From positions 186,001 to 250,000 of the forward strand of contig JADDMT010000004.1 in NCBI GenBank assembly GCA_021401465.1: 64,000 nt of DNA. Reading direction: 5' to 3'. Of the stretch, positions 54,799 through 64,000 are shown one piece after another. Within the stretch, counting starts at the first letter, position 1. Every line of letters starts with the position of its first letter. Origin of the DNA: Teratosphaeria epicoccoides. Taxonomy: Eukaryota; Ascomycota; Dothideomycetes; Mycosphaerellales; Teratosphaeriaceae. The notes beneath the pieces are model-generated. The model was not told where the DNA came from, did not search any database, and saw nothing but the letters and a program-made list of their open reading frames with translations. Both the position numbers and the translations under genes were made by a program.

Positions 54799-56232
54799 TC
54801 AGGTGACACCCATCCAATTAGTCTTGCAATTCCCATGCTTCTTCTCGAAAGCCTCGATACGCTCAGACATCCAACCGGACGTCCAATTTTCATTCTCCTC
54901 CGTCTCGTCGCTCTTGCCGAACCTGATATCCTTGCCAAGATAACAGCGCCCAGGGCTCCACATCCACTGTAAGCATTCAAAGTTCTTCTCCTGCTTACAG
55001 GCTTCCGTGCACGCTTCGGCGGACTCAACACCCTTCTGCTGAAACGATCCAAGCGTCGAGAAATCTAGGTCGTCTGCCGCCGCCAGTCGGGTCTCGACGA
55101 TTTTGAGATCTTTGGAAAGGTTGTTCCACTTGGCCCTAGTCACACCAATGTGTGGCTTGATGAAATGATTGAAGACGTCGCGATGCAAGAATGGTACATC
55201 CCAGCCGTGGTCCTCGACCCATCGTTTCTGAAACTGCCACAGTGCATCTATCTCAATAGGTGTCACATGGTGCCAAGTGACGGCTACCGCGCACCAGTGA
55301 TTCTTGGTCCAGTCAATGCTACTGACCGTCTCACCCTGGATGAGAGGCCAGGCGGGCGTCAGATGAATGTCAACGTCCAGCAGCGCTTCTGCCACAATTC
55401 CATCGCCACAGCAGGACCAGGTGGTGCGCTCTTCCCATGCCTCATCATAGGGTCTCGGCCCTTTGGCACGTTCAGCCTCGAGCAAGTCGGCGGCTGCTCG
55501 AGAGAAAATCACGCCGCTACCACCGTGCGCAAACATGGTTTGGCCGATGAAGTTTTGAGCTCCAAGATATAACGGCTTTTTCGGATCCATAGTCTTTAGA
55601 TAGAGCAGCAGATTCGCCCAAGCCAGACTCGTATCTGCTTCGATCATAACGAACCAGTCTATATTGTCTGCTGCGGAAGAGAAGGCCTTATGCATCATAG
55701 GCAGAAACTTCCACTTATCCAAATTCCATCCCCCGTCTCCCTGCAGCTGACTCATGTCCTGGCCGTCCCTTTTGTACTCTTGCAGCTTATTGTATAGCTT
55801 GAAATCCTCATGAGTCTCCCGGCGCTTCGCGCTCACAGACGCAATGGCATCGTGAACCGCATAATCCGAAAAATTCTGCTCCAGGTCTGAGAACAGCATG
55901 AAGTTCGGCATGCACGTAAAGGTCGTCAAGAAATGTACCGGCAGTTTCTGATACAGCTCAGTAGCTCCAGTCTTGAGGATGATCATGATATTCTCTGCGC
56001 CTGGCATCTCCGTGCATGATTGCATTTGGTCGGACTCTTCCGCAGCTCCATGGTCAGGGACTGTTTCTTCGATTTGCGTCTGTACCTTGGGTCGGGAGTC
56101 GTGGTAGATTTTTGTGCTTCGGTCGATCGCATATTGAGGTAGTGAAGATTGCCAAAGGAGGAAAAGGCCGACTAAGATTACGAAAATGGTCGCGAGGCGG
56201 ACCGGGTGGAATGTTCGAAGATTGGCCAGCAT
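54799..56232 (-). CDS. GT31/Fringe-like glycosyltransferase, type II membrane protein
   Basis: 477 residues from the ATG at 56232; an earlier in-frame start would be GTG. A short cytoplasmic N-terminus is followed by a signal anchor at about residues 10-32 (IFVILVGLFLLW). The lumenal domain resembles fungal DUF604/Fringe-type transferases: ENIMIILKTGATELYQKLPV, KWKFLPMMHKAF, then the metal-binding DxD-like WFVMIEADTSLAW near 195, then GGSGVIFSRAAADLL and CCGDGIVAEALLD. Near the C-terminus a Cys-rich segment (ACTEACKQEKNFECLQWMW...RCYLGK) looks like a PAN/apple-type module. It probably acts in the Golgi, adding a sugar to a glycan; donor and acceptor unknown. Confidence 0.85.
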   Translation of the reverse strand: MLANLRTFHPVRLATIFVILVGLFLLWQSSLPQYAIDRSTKIYHDSRPKVQTQIEETVPDHGAAEESDQMQSCTEMPGAENIMIILKTGATELYQKLPVHFLTTFTCMPNFMLFSDLEQNFSDYAVHDAIASVSAKRRETHEDFKLYNKLQEYKRDGQDMSQLQGDGGWNLDKWKFLPMMHKAFSSAADNIDWFVMIEADTSLAWANLLLYLKTMDPKKPLYLGAQNFIGQTMFAHGGSGVIFSRAAADLLEAERAKGPRPYDEAWEERTTWSCCGDGIVAEALLDVDIHLTPAWPLIQGETVSSIDWTKNHWCAVAVTWHHVTPIEIDALWQFQKRWVEDHGWDVPFLHRDVFNHFIKPHIGVTRAKWNNLSKDLKIVETRLAAADDLDFSTLGSFQQKGVESAEACTEACKQEKNFECLQWMWSPGRCYLGKDIRFGKSDETEENENWTSGWMSERIEAFEKKHGNCKTNWMGVT

Positions 56233-57179
56233 ATCCACCTCTTCCACGACTCTTTCGGACCTGTGCCCGTCGATGTTGATGCCACCTTCCTCTTATCCCG
56301 ATGCCAAGTCAAGCAGTTGCCGAAAGAGTGGACGGCGCAAACGCGGATATTGTGTTCATCGATGACGGTATGAGTGCATTTGAAGGGGAGGACGCGGTCT
56401 TCTACAACCTTCAGTCAAGAAGAAGAGTGGCCGGAAGAGAAATTTTGTACCTGTGACATGGTAGCCATCCCGATAGCGAACTATGATCTCCATGTTGGCA
56501 TCAACGGCGCACAGGGATTGAGAGAGTGGCAGTGGTGAGGGTGCAACCGTGCAACATGTGGAGCTTAAACTCAACTTGTTCTATTTTCCGGATAGCCCCG
56601 CACAACTTCATTATTATTAATTAGTACTAACATCGTCCACCAACATCCTCGCCCGTTTGTGTCATATCATCCTTTCTTCCTTCCAGACGCACGCCTGCAA
56701 CGAAACTGTGCGTCCCGCCGGACTAGCCGCCCATCAACATCGCTCGTCGCACCTGACTCTCTGAAGATGCGCAGCGAGCTGGTCTACCATATATACCTAG
56801 GTAGCATTCTACCAAGCCACAAAATCGACAAGAAGTACGACACCAGCACGGGTTTGGTGGCTGCCGTTGCGATGGACCCCTAATCACAGCGCGTATGGAG
56901 CCCATACCTGCCCGCTTCTAGTTCGCGCAAACGTCAACTCACCTGCCGGATACCCTGTCTCAATTACGAGTGAGTCTAGTCTTCGAACAACTTCCCACAC
57001 GGCTGACAGCTTAATTCAACAATCGGTGGATCGACTCACATTCCCAGTAACCCACGGCATCGCCTCGTCAAGGCACCTTCGGGACGATCTCTCAGTGGTG
57101 GCAAAAAGCAGTCATTCGCGTCCGTGAGCCGTCAACCGCATTAATGAGTCAACCGGTCGCTCGACTGACGGACTCACCA
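56233..57179. other. Intergenic region, nothing recognised
   Basis: About 950 bp. AT-rich around 56570-56640. Motifs GTCAACCG and GAGTCAACCGGTCGCTCGAC near 57128-57165 recall similar short motifs at 32365 and 43197. No gene. Confidence 0.45.
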
Positions 57180-57611
57180 TCAACCACTCCTCCGGCTACA
57201 CCCCCAAATGGCTCCCCCCTCATACCTCCCCGGCCTCAACCCTCCCGGACCAAAATACCCCGTCACCGGCTTCGAAAACGAAATCAGTTTCCTCTCTCCA
57301 CGCGCCCTCGCCGCCTCTTTCAAACCCTCAACTTCCGGCGCATTCAACTCCGACTTCTTCTGCATCTCCACAATCGAGCCCGGCGCCGCCACCCAAGTAG
57401 GCACGAAAGCAGCATTGACCTCATGGTCGAAACACCAGCGTCCTTCACCTGCTTGTTCCAATCCCAGTCTGTCCATCATGCTCGTGAGCGACAAATCAGC
57501 AGCCTCGGTCTGATCTCGCATCAACGTTCTCTTTTGGTCAAGAAGCATGCCCGGCGTCCAGGGGCCGTGCGGGTTGAAATGGTGATCGATTCTTGATGTG
57601 ATGAATTGCAT
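57180..57611 (-). CDS. Possible 143-residue protein, function unknown
   Basis: The ATG is at 57611 and the stop at 57180. The product starts MQFITSRIDHHFNPHGPWTP and contains EGRWCFDHEVNAAFVPTWV, with a balanced mix of charged, aromatic and hydrophobic residues that looks more like protein than chance. No domain, signal or membrane segment. The opposite strand is also open (57208..57513), so the strand choice is a judgement. It may be a short gene or a fragment of a longer one. Confidence 0.4.
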   Translation of the reverse strand: MQFITSRIDHHFNPHGPWTPGMLLDQKRTLMRDQTEAADLSLTSMMDRLGLEQAGEGRWCFDHEVNAAFVPTWVAAPGSIVEMQKKSELNAPEVEGLKEAARARGERKLISFSKPVTGYFGPGGLRPGRYEGGAIWGCSRRSG

Positions 57612-58153
57612 CGTGGTGAGTGATCAGTATTGATCTTTGCCCAAATAAAGAGTAAATGTGCGGGCTCAAGAATCTTTATGATGCTGCCCAGGTTGTAGAA
57701 CCGCAGAAGCGGCTCGTCCTCGCTGGAAGCGAAGCACCATGAAGTAAATCTACTCTTCCATAGCAGTTAAGGCTGCTTGAGCGTCGTATACTGATGTAGC
57801 CAGAGCATTCACGGCTACACAACACGCATCGAGAAAAAGGTCAGCAAGTTAACTCATCCCATGAACGCGGTGAATATAGCGTGCTTTCAACAGACTTGCG
57901 AGCTGTAGGTATCATGCTGCTATTCGTACATTGGTATCATATCATCTGATAACGGCCGCCCGAACGCTCAAACTCAGGAGAAGACCGCTGGTCATGATCA
58001 GAAACGCTGCAAGTCCTTTCTAACACTCGCCCCGTTGGTATCATGTGCAAGCCCCTGATAACTTCTCCAAACGCCACGCCAAAGCCATTCACAACACTTT
58101 CAATAATCGAATCCACTAACGGTACCCGTCTATGCATCCATGCATCACTCAAT
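57612..58153. other. Intergenic region, nothing recognised
   Basis: About 540 bp of moderately AT-rich sequence between the small ORF and the 3' end of kar9. No element seen. Confidence 0.5.
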
Positions 58154-61100
58154 TCAATTAGTTGCACCCACTTCGCCAACCTTATCTAGCCGACTACTAG
58201 CTCTGGGCAGCATACTGCTCCTCCTGCCGCTCGGAGTAGCACTCACCGAGCGACCCAAAGAACTCGGTGCTCGCGTCTTGTGATACGAAGGGCTTTCAGA
58301 ATCCGCTTCATCAGCATCAGAGACATTCGGCAAGCTGCTGCGTTCTGATAGCACGCTGCTCTTCCTCCCGCCGCTCGCCAGCCTCGACGAAGGCCTCGCC
58401 AGAGCTGATGACGACGACTTGGGCGTCAGTGGCGATCGTGTCGTGGAATCTGAGATATTTGGCGTGCTGCTTGTAGGGACTGGCAGTGATGATTTGCGCT
58501 CGCCATTCGCTGGCAGCGAGGTGCGCAACGATGACGGAGGGCGCGGCATGCTGATTGCAGGCGTTGATGCTGTTCGGGACGACCGCACAGGTGGGGTCGT
58601 GGCCGGTGTCGAGCGTGAGCTCGCACGTAGGTAATTGGTCCTTGGTGTGATGGGTGCCTTAGCATAAGGACTGGGCTCTAGCGCTGACAGAGGCAAGAAG
58701 TCCTTGTATTCAGGCTTGCCTGTGCGAAACTTTGGCTTATCGCTCCCTGGAGTCTCGGCCTTCATCGAGATCTTGGTGGGTACTGGTGAGGGCGATGCAG
58801 CGCTACGACTCAACGATGCGTGTGAGGCTCGGTGTGACAGCGGCGCGCGTTTCGGTATATTACTCCCAGGTGCAGCGTTGCTGGCTGTCCGGACTGGCAG
58901 CTTGCCCGTACCATTCTTCGCCGTAGCCGCAGCCGTGCTCGACTGCCTTATTTTCATATGCATCAACGGCGTCGGTGTCCTGCTGCCTTCCAGACTATTC
59001 TTTCTGCTCGTACCGACCACACTGCTTGCTGGTGAAGAACTTGGAGTCCCGTCAAGCACACTGCTTGCCACCGAGCGCTCGCTCGACATGACAGTGGATA
59101 CCGAATCCCTCAGCTGCTTGTCACGACTCTCACTCCCAATATCTTCCAGTCTCATGTCCAGATCGCGCATCTCATCCTGCAAGGTCATCCACATCTTCTT
59201 CATGTCCGACTGTAGTCTCAAGACTTCACCATTGACCGTCATTCTGTCCAGCACACCTCGGTCAATGATGGCGAGGACGCGCTCCAGGGCTGGCCCATAG
59301 TGCGTCTTCTTAGCCTCATAGTTCTCTACTTTCTTGGTGAAGGCAACAGGATCTCTGTGGTGCTCCTCAAGATTAGCAGCATCCTTGAGCTTGCTGTAGC
59401 TACGAGATACCGACTCGCACATCTTCAGCGCCTGACGACCAGCGTTTCTGAAAACGAGAATCCATTTGTCCTCGCCGAGCTCGCGCCGTAACGATTCAGC
59501 ATCGGCCTCCAGCTTCCTCCATTGCTCCTCCAGCTGGCTCTGCCTGTGCTCAAGGTCTTCGCAAGCAGTCGGGAATATTGCCGCTGCTCGTACATGAAAC
59601 GTCGACAGCTTCATGGGCAGGAAGTCCAGCGATGCTCGTAGTGGTTGCATGCGGGCGAACAAGGCCAGCAAGCTGGCGTCATCTTTGTTCCCACACTGCG
59701 ATGAGGGCGCAGCCTGCAACGGCGAGTGAGGTGCGATGGACGCTGAGGCGCCAGACCTGCGCTTGTACAGCCGTGCACCTTTGCGAGGCCTTTCTTCTAT
59801 TATGGTCTCCAGCTCAGTGATGTCCAGGCTGTCCTTGCTGCTGAGGAGACCCTCAGCACCCGAATGACGCTTCTCTTCCATCTCAAACACCAAGCCATTT
59901 AAGCCTTCGATTTCCTGTCCAATCTCACCGAGCACAATGTTCCATAGCTCTTCCCACTCCATGGCAATCTCGACCTGCTCCTTGACACCACTCAGCGTCT
60001 TCTTGACGTTGTCCCAACTGCCAATAATGCTCTCCATCTGCTTCACGACCGTCATCAGCTCACCTGCCGAGAGCTGCTTGATATCATCTCGTGTCTGCAG
60101 CCGCTCGATGGATGTAATGTAGACTTGGACCAGCCTGTCGAAGCGACTGATCGCATTGTGCACATCCTCCATGCCATCACGACCTCCAGCAGCCGCCCAC
60201 TCCACATCATCTTCGGCATTCAAGCCTTCCAACACTTTCGATGCCTGATTGACCCACTTGCGGATCTGTTCTGATGCATCTGACAACTCCTTTGCCGCTT
60301 CCTTCGATGTCGGAATAGACGATATCCGTTTCGACATGGACTCCGCATCCGGCAATTTCATGCTCGTCAGCTGTGCCAGCTGTCCGGCGAAGCTCACGCG
60401 CGACAACGTGTAGATCGAGCCTGCCCTAGATATGCCCGAGCTAACAAAGTCGCTCTCGCTTACATTGTCCGCACTTTCAGTCTGCGCGCCAGCTGTATAT
60501 ACACCGTCCGCGACGGTTTGCGAATGAGTCATACCGCCGGTATATATGATCGCATGGCCGTAGCCTTCCTCATTATCCTCCTCCATCGCCTTCGGCGTCG
60601 CTGTAATCGGCGTCGGCGTCGAAGGTCCCCTGGACGCACTATAAGGCACTGGCCTTGGTGTTGGTGATAGCGGCTCCTTCGTCCTTAGATGCAGCCTCGT
60701 CTTCCCAATGTCTGGCAGTCTGTACTTATCTTTGTCCACCAGCCCATCCTCACCCTCATCCGTATCGCTGGCCGCCAATCGCTCACTGATGCTTATGATG
60801 CTACTGACATCGCTCTCCAATTGCGAGACCTCGCCTTCAGAATGAGAAGTGATTACGGGTCCGCTGCTGAGTCGTACTCCGCCTGCTCCATGCACGCTAG
60901 TTTCATACGAAGAGGCCACATTATGAGGAGAGAGCATGTCAACTCTAACGGGGGGGCCACGCCACGCCCTGCCCTGCCTCTGCACGTCAACTCGCCTTTC
61001 CTTGACTTTACGGGCCTCAAGATCTGCAAGTTGTTCTTCTGGAATCCTCCCAATAATAGCGGATCTTCGACGCGCCTCGTCAGCCGCCCGCCGTTTCCTG

Positions 61101-61372
61101 TGTGCTTCGAAGTGTCGAAGTCTCTCGACAAGACCAGGTGACACGCGCTTGTTAGGCCGGGGTCCCTTGCTGTCTGAAGCCTTGTGGACGATGAGAGCGG
61201 AGAGCGTCGAAGCTGAGATGGGCGGAGAGACGTGGCGTGTTCCAATTGTGTTGTTGGCGAGGAGTCTCGGCCTCGAGTCCGCGGAGGACGTAGTTGGTGT
61301 TTGTCGTTGTATTCCCAATTCGACCGGGAGGATTAATGGAGCCAACGCTGTAATATCGTCCGCGTCAGACAT
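58154..61372 (-). CDS. kar9: Kar9-family spindle-positioning adaptor
   Basis: 1072 residues from the ATG at 61372 (MSDADDITALAPLILPVELG); the frame is open 64 codons further but that part is not protein-like. The N-terminal 330 residues are Ser/Arg-rich. About 350-800 is the helical Kar9 domain (PF08580): ASKVLEGLNAEDDVEWAAAG, FLPMKLSTFHVRAAAIFP, QLEEQWRKLEADAESLRREL, KWILVFRNAGRQALKMCESV. The C-terminal 270 residues are basic and Ser/Pro-rich, with an SxIP-type EB1/Bim1-binding motif (SNIPKRAP) near residue 837. Kar9 links microtubule plus ends through EB1 to type V myosin and actin for nuclear/spindle orientation. Longer than the 644-residue yeast protein, as is common in filamentous fungi. 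Confidence 0.88.
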   Translation of the reverse strand: MSDADDITALAPLILPVELGIQRQTPTTSSADSRPRLLANNTIGTRHVSPPISASTLSALIVHKASDSKGPRPNKRVSPGLVERLRHFEAHRKRRAADEARRRSAIIGRIPEEQLADLEARKVKERRVDVQRQGRAWRGPPVRVDMLSPHNVASSYETSVHGAGGVRLSSGPVITSHSEGEVSQLESDVSSIISISERLAASDTDEGEDGLVDKDKYRLPDIGKTRLHLRTKEPLSPTPRPVPYSASRGPSTPTPITATPKAMEEDNEEGYGHAIIYTGGMTHSQTVADGVYTAGAQTESADNVSESDFVSSGISRAGSIYTLSRVSFAGQLAQLTSMKLPDAESMSKRISSIPTSKEAAKELSDASEQIRKWVNQASKVLEGLNAEDDVEWAAAGGRDGMEDVHNAISRFDRLVQVYITSIERLQTRDDIKQLSAGELMTVVKQMESIIGSWDNVKKTLSGVKEQVEIAMEWEELWNIVLGEIGQEIEGLNGLVFEMEEKRHSGAEGLLSSKDSLDITELETIIEERPRKGARLYKRRSGASASIAPHSPLQAAPSSQCGNKDDASLLALFARMQPLRASLDFLPMKLSTFHVRAAAIFPTACEDLEHRQSQLEEQWRKLEADAESLRRELGEDKWILVFRNAGRQALKMCESVSRSYSKLKDAANLEEHHRDPVAFTKKVENYEAKKTHYGPALERVLAIIDRGVLDRMTVNGEVLRLQSDMKKMWMTLQDEMRDLDMRLEDIGSESRDKQLRDSVSTVMSSERSVASSVLDGTPSSSPASSVVGTSRKNSLEGSRTPTPLMHMKIRQSSTAAATAKNGTGKLPVRTASNAAPGSNIPKRAPLSHRASHASLSRSAASPSPVPTKISMKAETPGSDKPKFRTGKPEYKDFLPLSALEPSPYAKAPITPRTNYLRASSRSTPATTPPVRSSRTASTPAISMPRPPSSLRTSLPANGERKSSLPVPTSSTPNISDSTTRSPLTPKSSSSALARPSSRLASGGRKSSVLSERSSLPNVSDADEADSESPSYHKTRAPSSLGRSVSATPSGRRSSMLPRASSRLDKVGEVGATN

Positions 61373-62134
61373 CCTGCTAACGCATGATCCGCGCTTTAAC
61401 CCCTCGAATGGACCAACGCAGAGCCAAACAAGGAAATGTCCTGCGCCTATAATAAAACCGGCTGAGACTTCACTGTTACAACCGACAACCAATTCCTCTA
61501 ACAAAGTATTGAGCCCGCATTGAAGCGTACATAGATTACGTGAATGAGACGGTGAGAAGAACAAGAGACGCCAAACTCACCAAAGCGAGCCCTTTGAGCC
61601 TGTCAGGCGGTGGCATCCTCGACGATTCCGCACAAAGCGGGAGAACCGAATGGCGCCCAGACAACAAGGCCGACGTCACCTTCCGTCCACAATCTCAAAC
61701 AACCACATGCATGTCATGCAATAGTTCAAAGGCCTCATACAACCACACCACACGACGCGACTCACATGTATGAGGACTCATGCGGTAAGCAGCGTTTCAG
61801 GACCAGGGACCAAGCAAGGGCACCGTTATGAACTTTCAGCTCGGGAAGCCGGACGGACACGAATCCGCGCGCCACCTCATAAATGCACGATATGCTGTGA
61901 TACCAACACCGATCGAGAAAAAAATATATACTACAGGTATTGATATTCTTTGCGCTGTACAACAGCAACTGGGTATCTCAGACCACAATTTCGTCCCTCA
62001 AAATTCGTCTGAAAATGCTCCAATGCTCGAACGCTAAATTCTCCAATCTGCCGTGGGCCGTGGCAATCGACGGCGATGTCGACCTGGTCCCCGAGCGTGA
62101 CACCGCATGAATTGGCTCGACGCTATTCAACGGT
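61373..62134. other. Intergenic region, nothing recognised
   Basis: About 760 bp upstream of kar9 and downstream of the next minus-strand gene. An AT-rich stretch at 61915-61945 is the only feature. No ORF or RNA gene seen. Confidence 0.5.
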
Positions 62135-63736
62135 TTATTCTGAAGGTGTTTCATTCACAGTAGAATTCTCGCCAGCATTATTAGGTACTTCAACTCTCAG
62201 CTCGGGCGGCTTTCGTGTTTCTTGGGCAGCTTCTTGTCGCCACTCTTCAGTCAGCTCGGCTCGAATACCTTGGCTCCACTTCAAGATCGCCTCGTCGAAT
62301 GCCTTCCACGCCGTCGCACTTTTGTCACTAACAAGTTCGGAGACCGGCACAGCCAATTTAATCTCCCACCGCAGCTCGGACGCTTTGATCCAGTATCGAA
62401 GGTTCTCAGCCATGCGGTAGGGTTTCGCCACGTCGGTATGCCATGTCTTAATCAGGTCGAATTGCCGCTTCGACCTTGCGACGAGGGCATTATGCAGCTT
62501 GACAAGACGCTGTCCATCTTGCAACGCCAGCAGGAAGGCATTTGGCAATGTCTGATCTTCCGAGGACTCCGGCCAATGAGGAAGTGTTGGCTCGTCTCTG
62601 TCGAAGGACCTCAGAAACATGCACTCCCGCTCCCTTTCCTTGCCAGTCCAATCGCCTTCACGCCAAGTCCAGCTTTCCCGCTCGGCAGCTTCATTAATCT
62701 CTTGCTGCTCTTCCTTCTTCAACAGCTTGTCAATACTTTCGATCCACGTCACAATACCAGCAAGCTCTGTCAGCTTCATTCCACCCCTAAAATTGCGGCT
62801 TGCCATGCGCTTGAGTATATCCAGTACTTGATAGAGATCACCCCTTATAAGTTTTTCTGATCGAATCGTGTAAAGCTTCTCTGGATGCGAATGGGCTGTA
62901 TAGTAGTTTTTTGCCGCTCGGATGGCTAGAGTAATGATGTCCAATATGTGCAAGCCTTCGATTTCGTAGAAAGCATCCTTAGGTTCGACTTTGTCCGGTA
63001 CATTCTCTCTCTGCTGCTTCTGAGACTCTTCAATGACCTTGCAGGCATCTTGTAGTGCTTCTTTTAATTCCCGTCGAAGTACCGGCAGATCTGGTAGAGG
63101 CTCGGTATACGACGGTCTCAGCTTGTATGTACTCACGGTCGGCGGCAGCATTGGCGGCAGGGGGCTAGTGCCAGTGCTCCAACTATCACTGTTGCTCACC
63201 ATGTCCGTTGGGCTCTCCACAATTCCTGGCTCCTGTCCAGAATCTGATACAGCGTAGACTGGGGCACCTTCATACACCGCGAGAGAAGATGTTGCGAGCT
63301 CATCGATCGCAGAGCCAGACGCTGACGGCTGCCAGTTCTCCTTGTTCATATCACTCTTCCTCTTTTCCTTATCCTTGTCTCGCATCAACTGTGCTCCCTT
63401 TCCGTCGAGCAGACCAGTCCTCGCAAAGTAGTATTGCATGTGCGCAATGCTTCCAAGACTCATGACACTGTCTCGATTCCTGGCCGAGTCTGCAAATGAT
63501 GTGCCTTGAGGTCGTACATATCCCCTCCTTCTGACGACCGCCGAGCCGCCATCGGACGATCTGGACTGTCGCGATCGCGTTGAAAGCGTTGAGTAGGAGG
63601 AATCGGATGGTGTTGAGACGGACCGATCAAGGAGCGGCACAGCATCCAAGGCGAATGATGGCGACGCATCTGGTGAGGGCGACTCTGCTCGTGCGGAAGG
63701 CGAAGTTGCGTCGCTCACAGGAGTGGTGTCAGCCAT
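62135..63736 (-). CDS. Conserved fungal protein, function unknown
   Basis: 533 residues, intronless. The first 210 residues are Ser/Asp-rich and disordered with RRRGYVRPQGTSFADSARNR and an HMQYYFARTGLLDGKG segment. Residues about 215-500 are helical and look folded: LRRELKEALQDACKVIEE, GLHILDIITLAIRAAKNYYT, RGDLYQVLDILKRMASRNFRG, AFLLALQDGQRLVKLHNALV and ALKWSQG-type ends. This is a type of protein seen across filamentous ascomycetes without an assigned role. No signal peptide or TM segment; probably cytosolic. It lies head-to-tail with kar9 on the same strand, which need not mean shared function. Confidence 0.8.
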   Translation of the reverse strand: MADTTPVSDATSPSARAESPSPDASPSFALDAVPLLDRSVSTPSDSSYSTLSTRSRQSRSSDGGSAVVRRRGYVRPQGTSFADSARNRDSVMSLGSIAHMQYYFARTGLLDGKGAQLMRDKDKEKRKSDMNKENWQPSASGSAIDELATSSLAVYEGAPVYAVSDSGQEPGIVESPTDMVSNSDSWSTGTSPLPPMLPPTVSTYKLRPSYTEPLPDLPVLRRELKEALQDACKVIEESQKQQRENVPDKVEPKDAFYEIEGLHILDIITLAIRAAKNYYTAHSHPEKLYTIRSEKLIRGDLYQVLDILKRMASRNFRGGMKLTELAGIVTWIESIDKLLKKEEQQEINEAAERESWTWREGDWTGKERERECMFLRSFDRDEPTLPHWPESSEDQTLPNAFLLALQDGQRLVKLHNALVARSKRQFDLIKTWHTDVAKPYRMAENLRYWIKASELRWEIKLAVPVSELVSDKSATAWKAFDEAILKWSQGIRAELTEEWRQEAAQETRKPPELRVEVPNNAGENSTVNETPSE

Positions 63737-64000
63737 GTTGAACGGTCGCGATGCGCTGTAGCAGCTTTGTGTCCTGGTGCGACTGGCTTGAGACTCGAGT
63801 CAAAGGCCCCTGGCCCTGTGTCTTGCGCAAGCGCTCGTGCAAACGTGCCGCGCTTCCCCGCCGCTCTGGACTTTGAAGCCTAAAGATTTGGTGCGTGTAG
63901 AAATGTACCGGTATACCTAGTATCGTTCTCTGAGCGAATGTTGTCTTAATTCCGGGCCATTTCTTCCTTGCTGCAGGGGGATGCTCAGCGCCGTCTCCAA
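63737..64000. other. Right-edge sequence, 5' side of the preceding gene
   Basis: About 260 bp of probable leader and promoter for the minus-strand gene. No further gene start is visible before the window ends. Confidence 0.5.

Overview
The window reads as nuclear DNA of a filamentous ascomycete (Pezizomycotina). A Dothideomycete is my guess, not a demonstrated fact. The evidence is GC-rich coding sequence, short introns of about 50-80 bp with GT...CTAAC/CTGAC...YAG signals, genes on both strands with no operons, and several fungus-restricted families: Zn2Cys6 regulator, Kar9, AreA-GATA-like/Reg1, fungal rhodopsin-like membrane protein and ErdS. I saw no rRNA, convincing tRNA, CRISPR array or prokaryotic signal.

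Left part (1-15.7 kb): the first codons of a UROD/MetE-like gene leave the window on the left. Then come an EthD-EthD-alpha/beta-hydrolase fusion, a Zn2Cys6 transcription factor, and a 1011-residue fusion of aspartyl-tRNA synthetase with a DUF2156 aminoacyl-transferase domain. The domain order matches ErdS, the fungal enzyme that puts aspartate from Asp-tRNA onto ergosterol. A small two-exon gene, the NAD(P)H-hydrate repair dehydratase and a GRF zinc-finger protein follow.

Middle (15.7-37 kb): a two-TM protein, a long disordered protein with an acidic end, a C2H2 zinc-finger protein with a probable upstream exon, an ELMO-family protein and a Reg1-like protein phosphatase 1 regulator. A gene-poor stretch of about 6 kb follows, holding a 312-bp MITE-like element with 49-bp terminal inverted repeats flanked by TA and a 16-bp minisatellite. 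Next is a protein with seven copies of an RRFAPxPIExTxxSSR-type motif.

Right part (37-64 kb): a nine-exon GABA/amino-acid permease with a GC-AG intron, a fungal rhodopsin-like seven-TM protein, an isochorismatase-family hydrolase, the mitochondrial-division dynamin Dnm1, a Pro/Lys-rich protein, a membrane kelch protein, a probable gene relic, a GT31/Fringe-like glycosyltransferase, an uncertain small ORF, the spindle-positioning adaptor Kar9 and a conserved fungal protein of unknown function.

The genes look like ordinary dispersed housekeeping and regulatory genes, not a cluster. ErdS is the most notable system. Many gene models needed splicing by eye; four introns are multiples of three without stops, so they hide inside longer open frames. 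All family calls come from reading motifs, not from searches.
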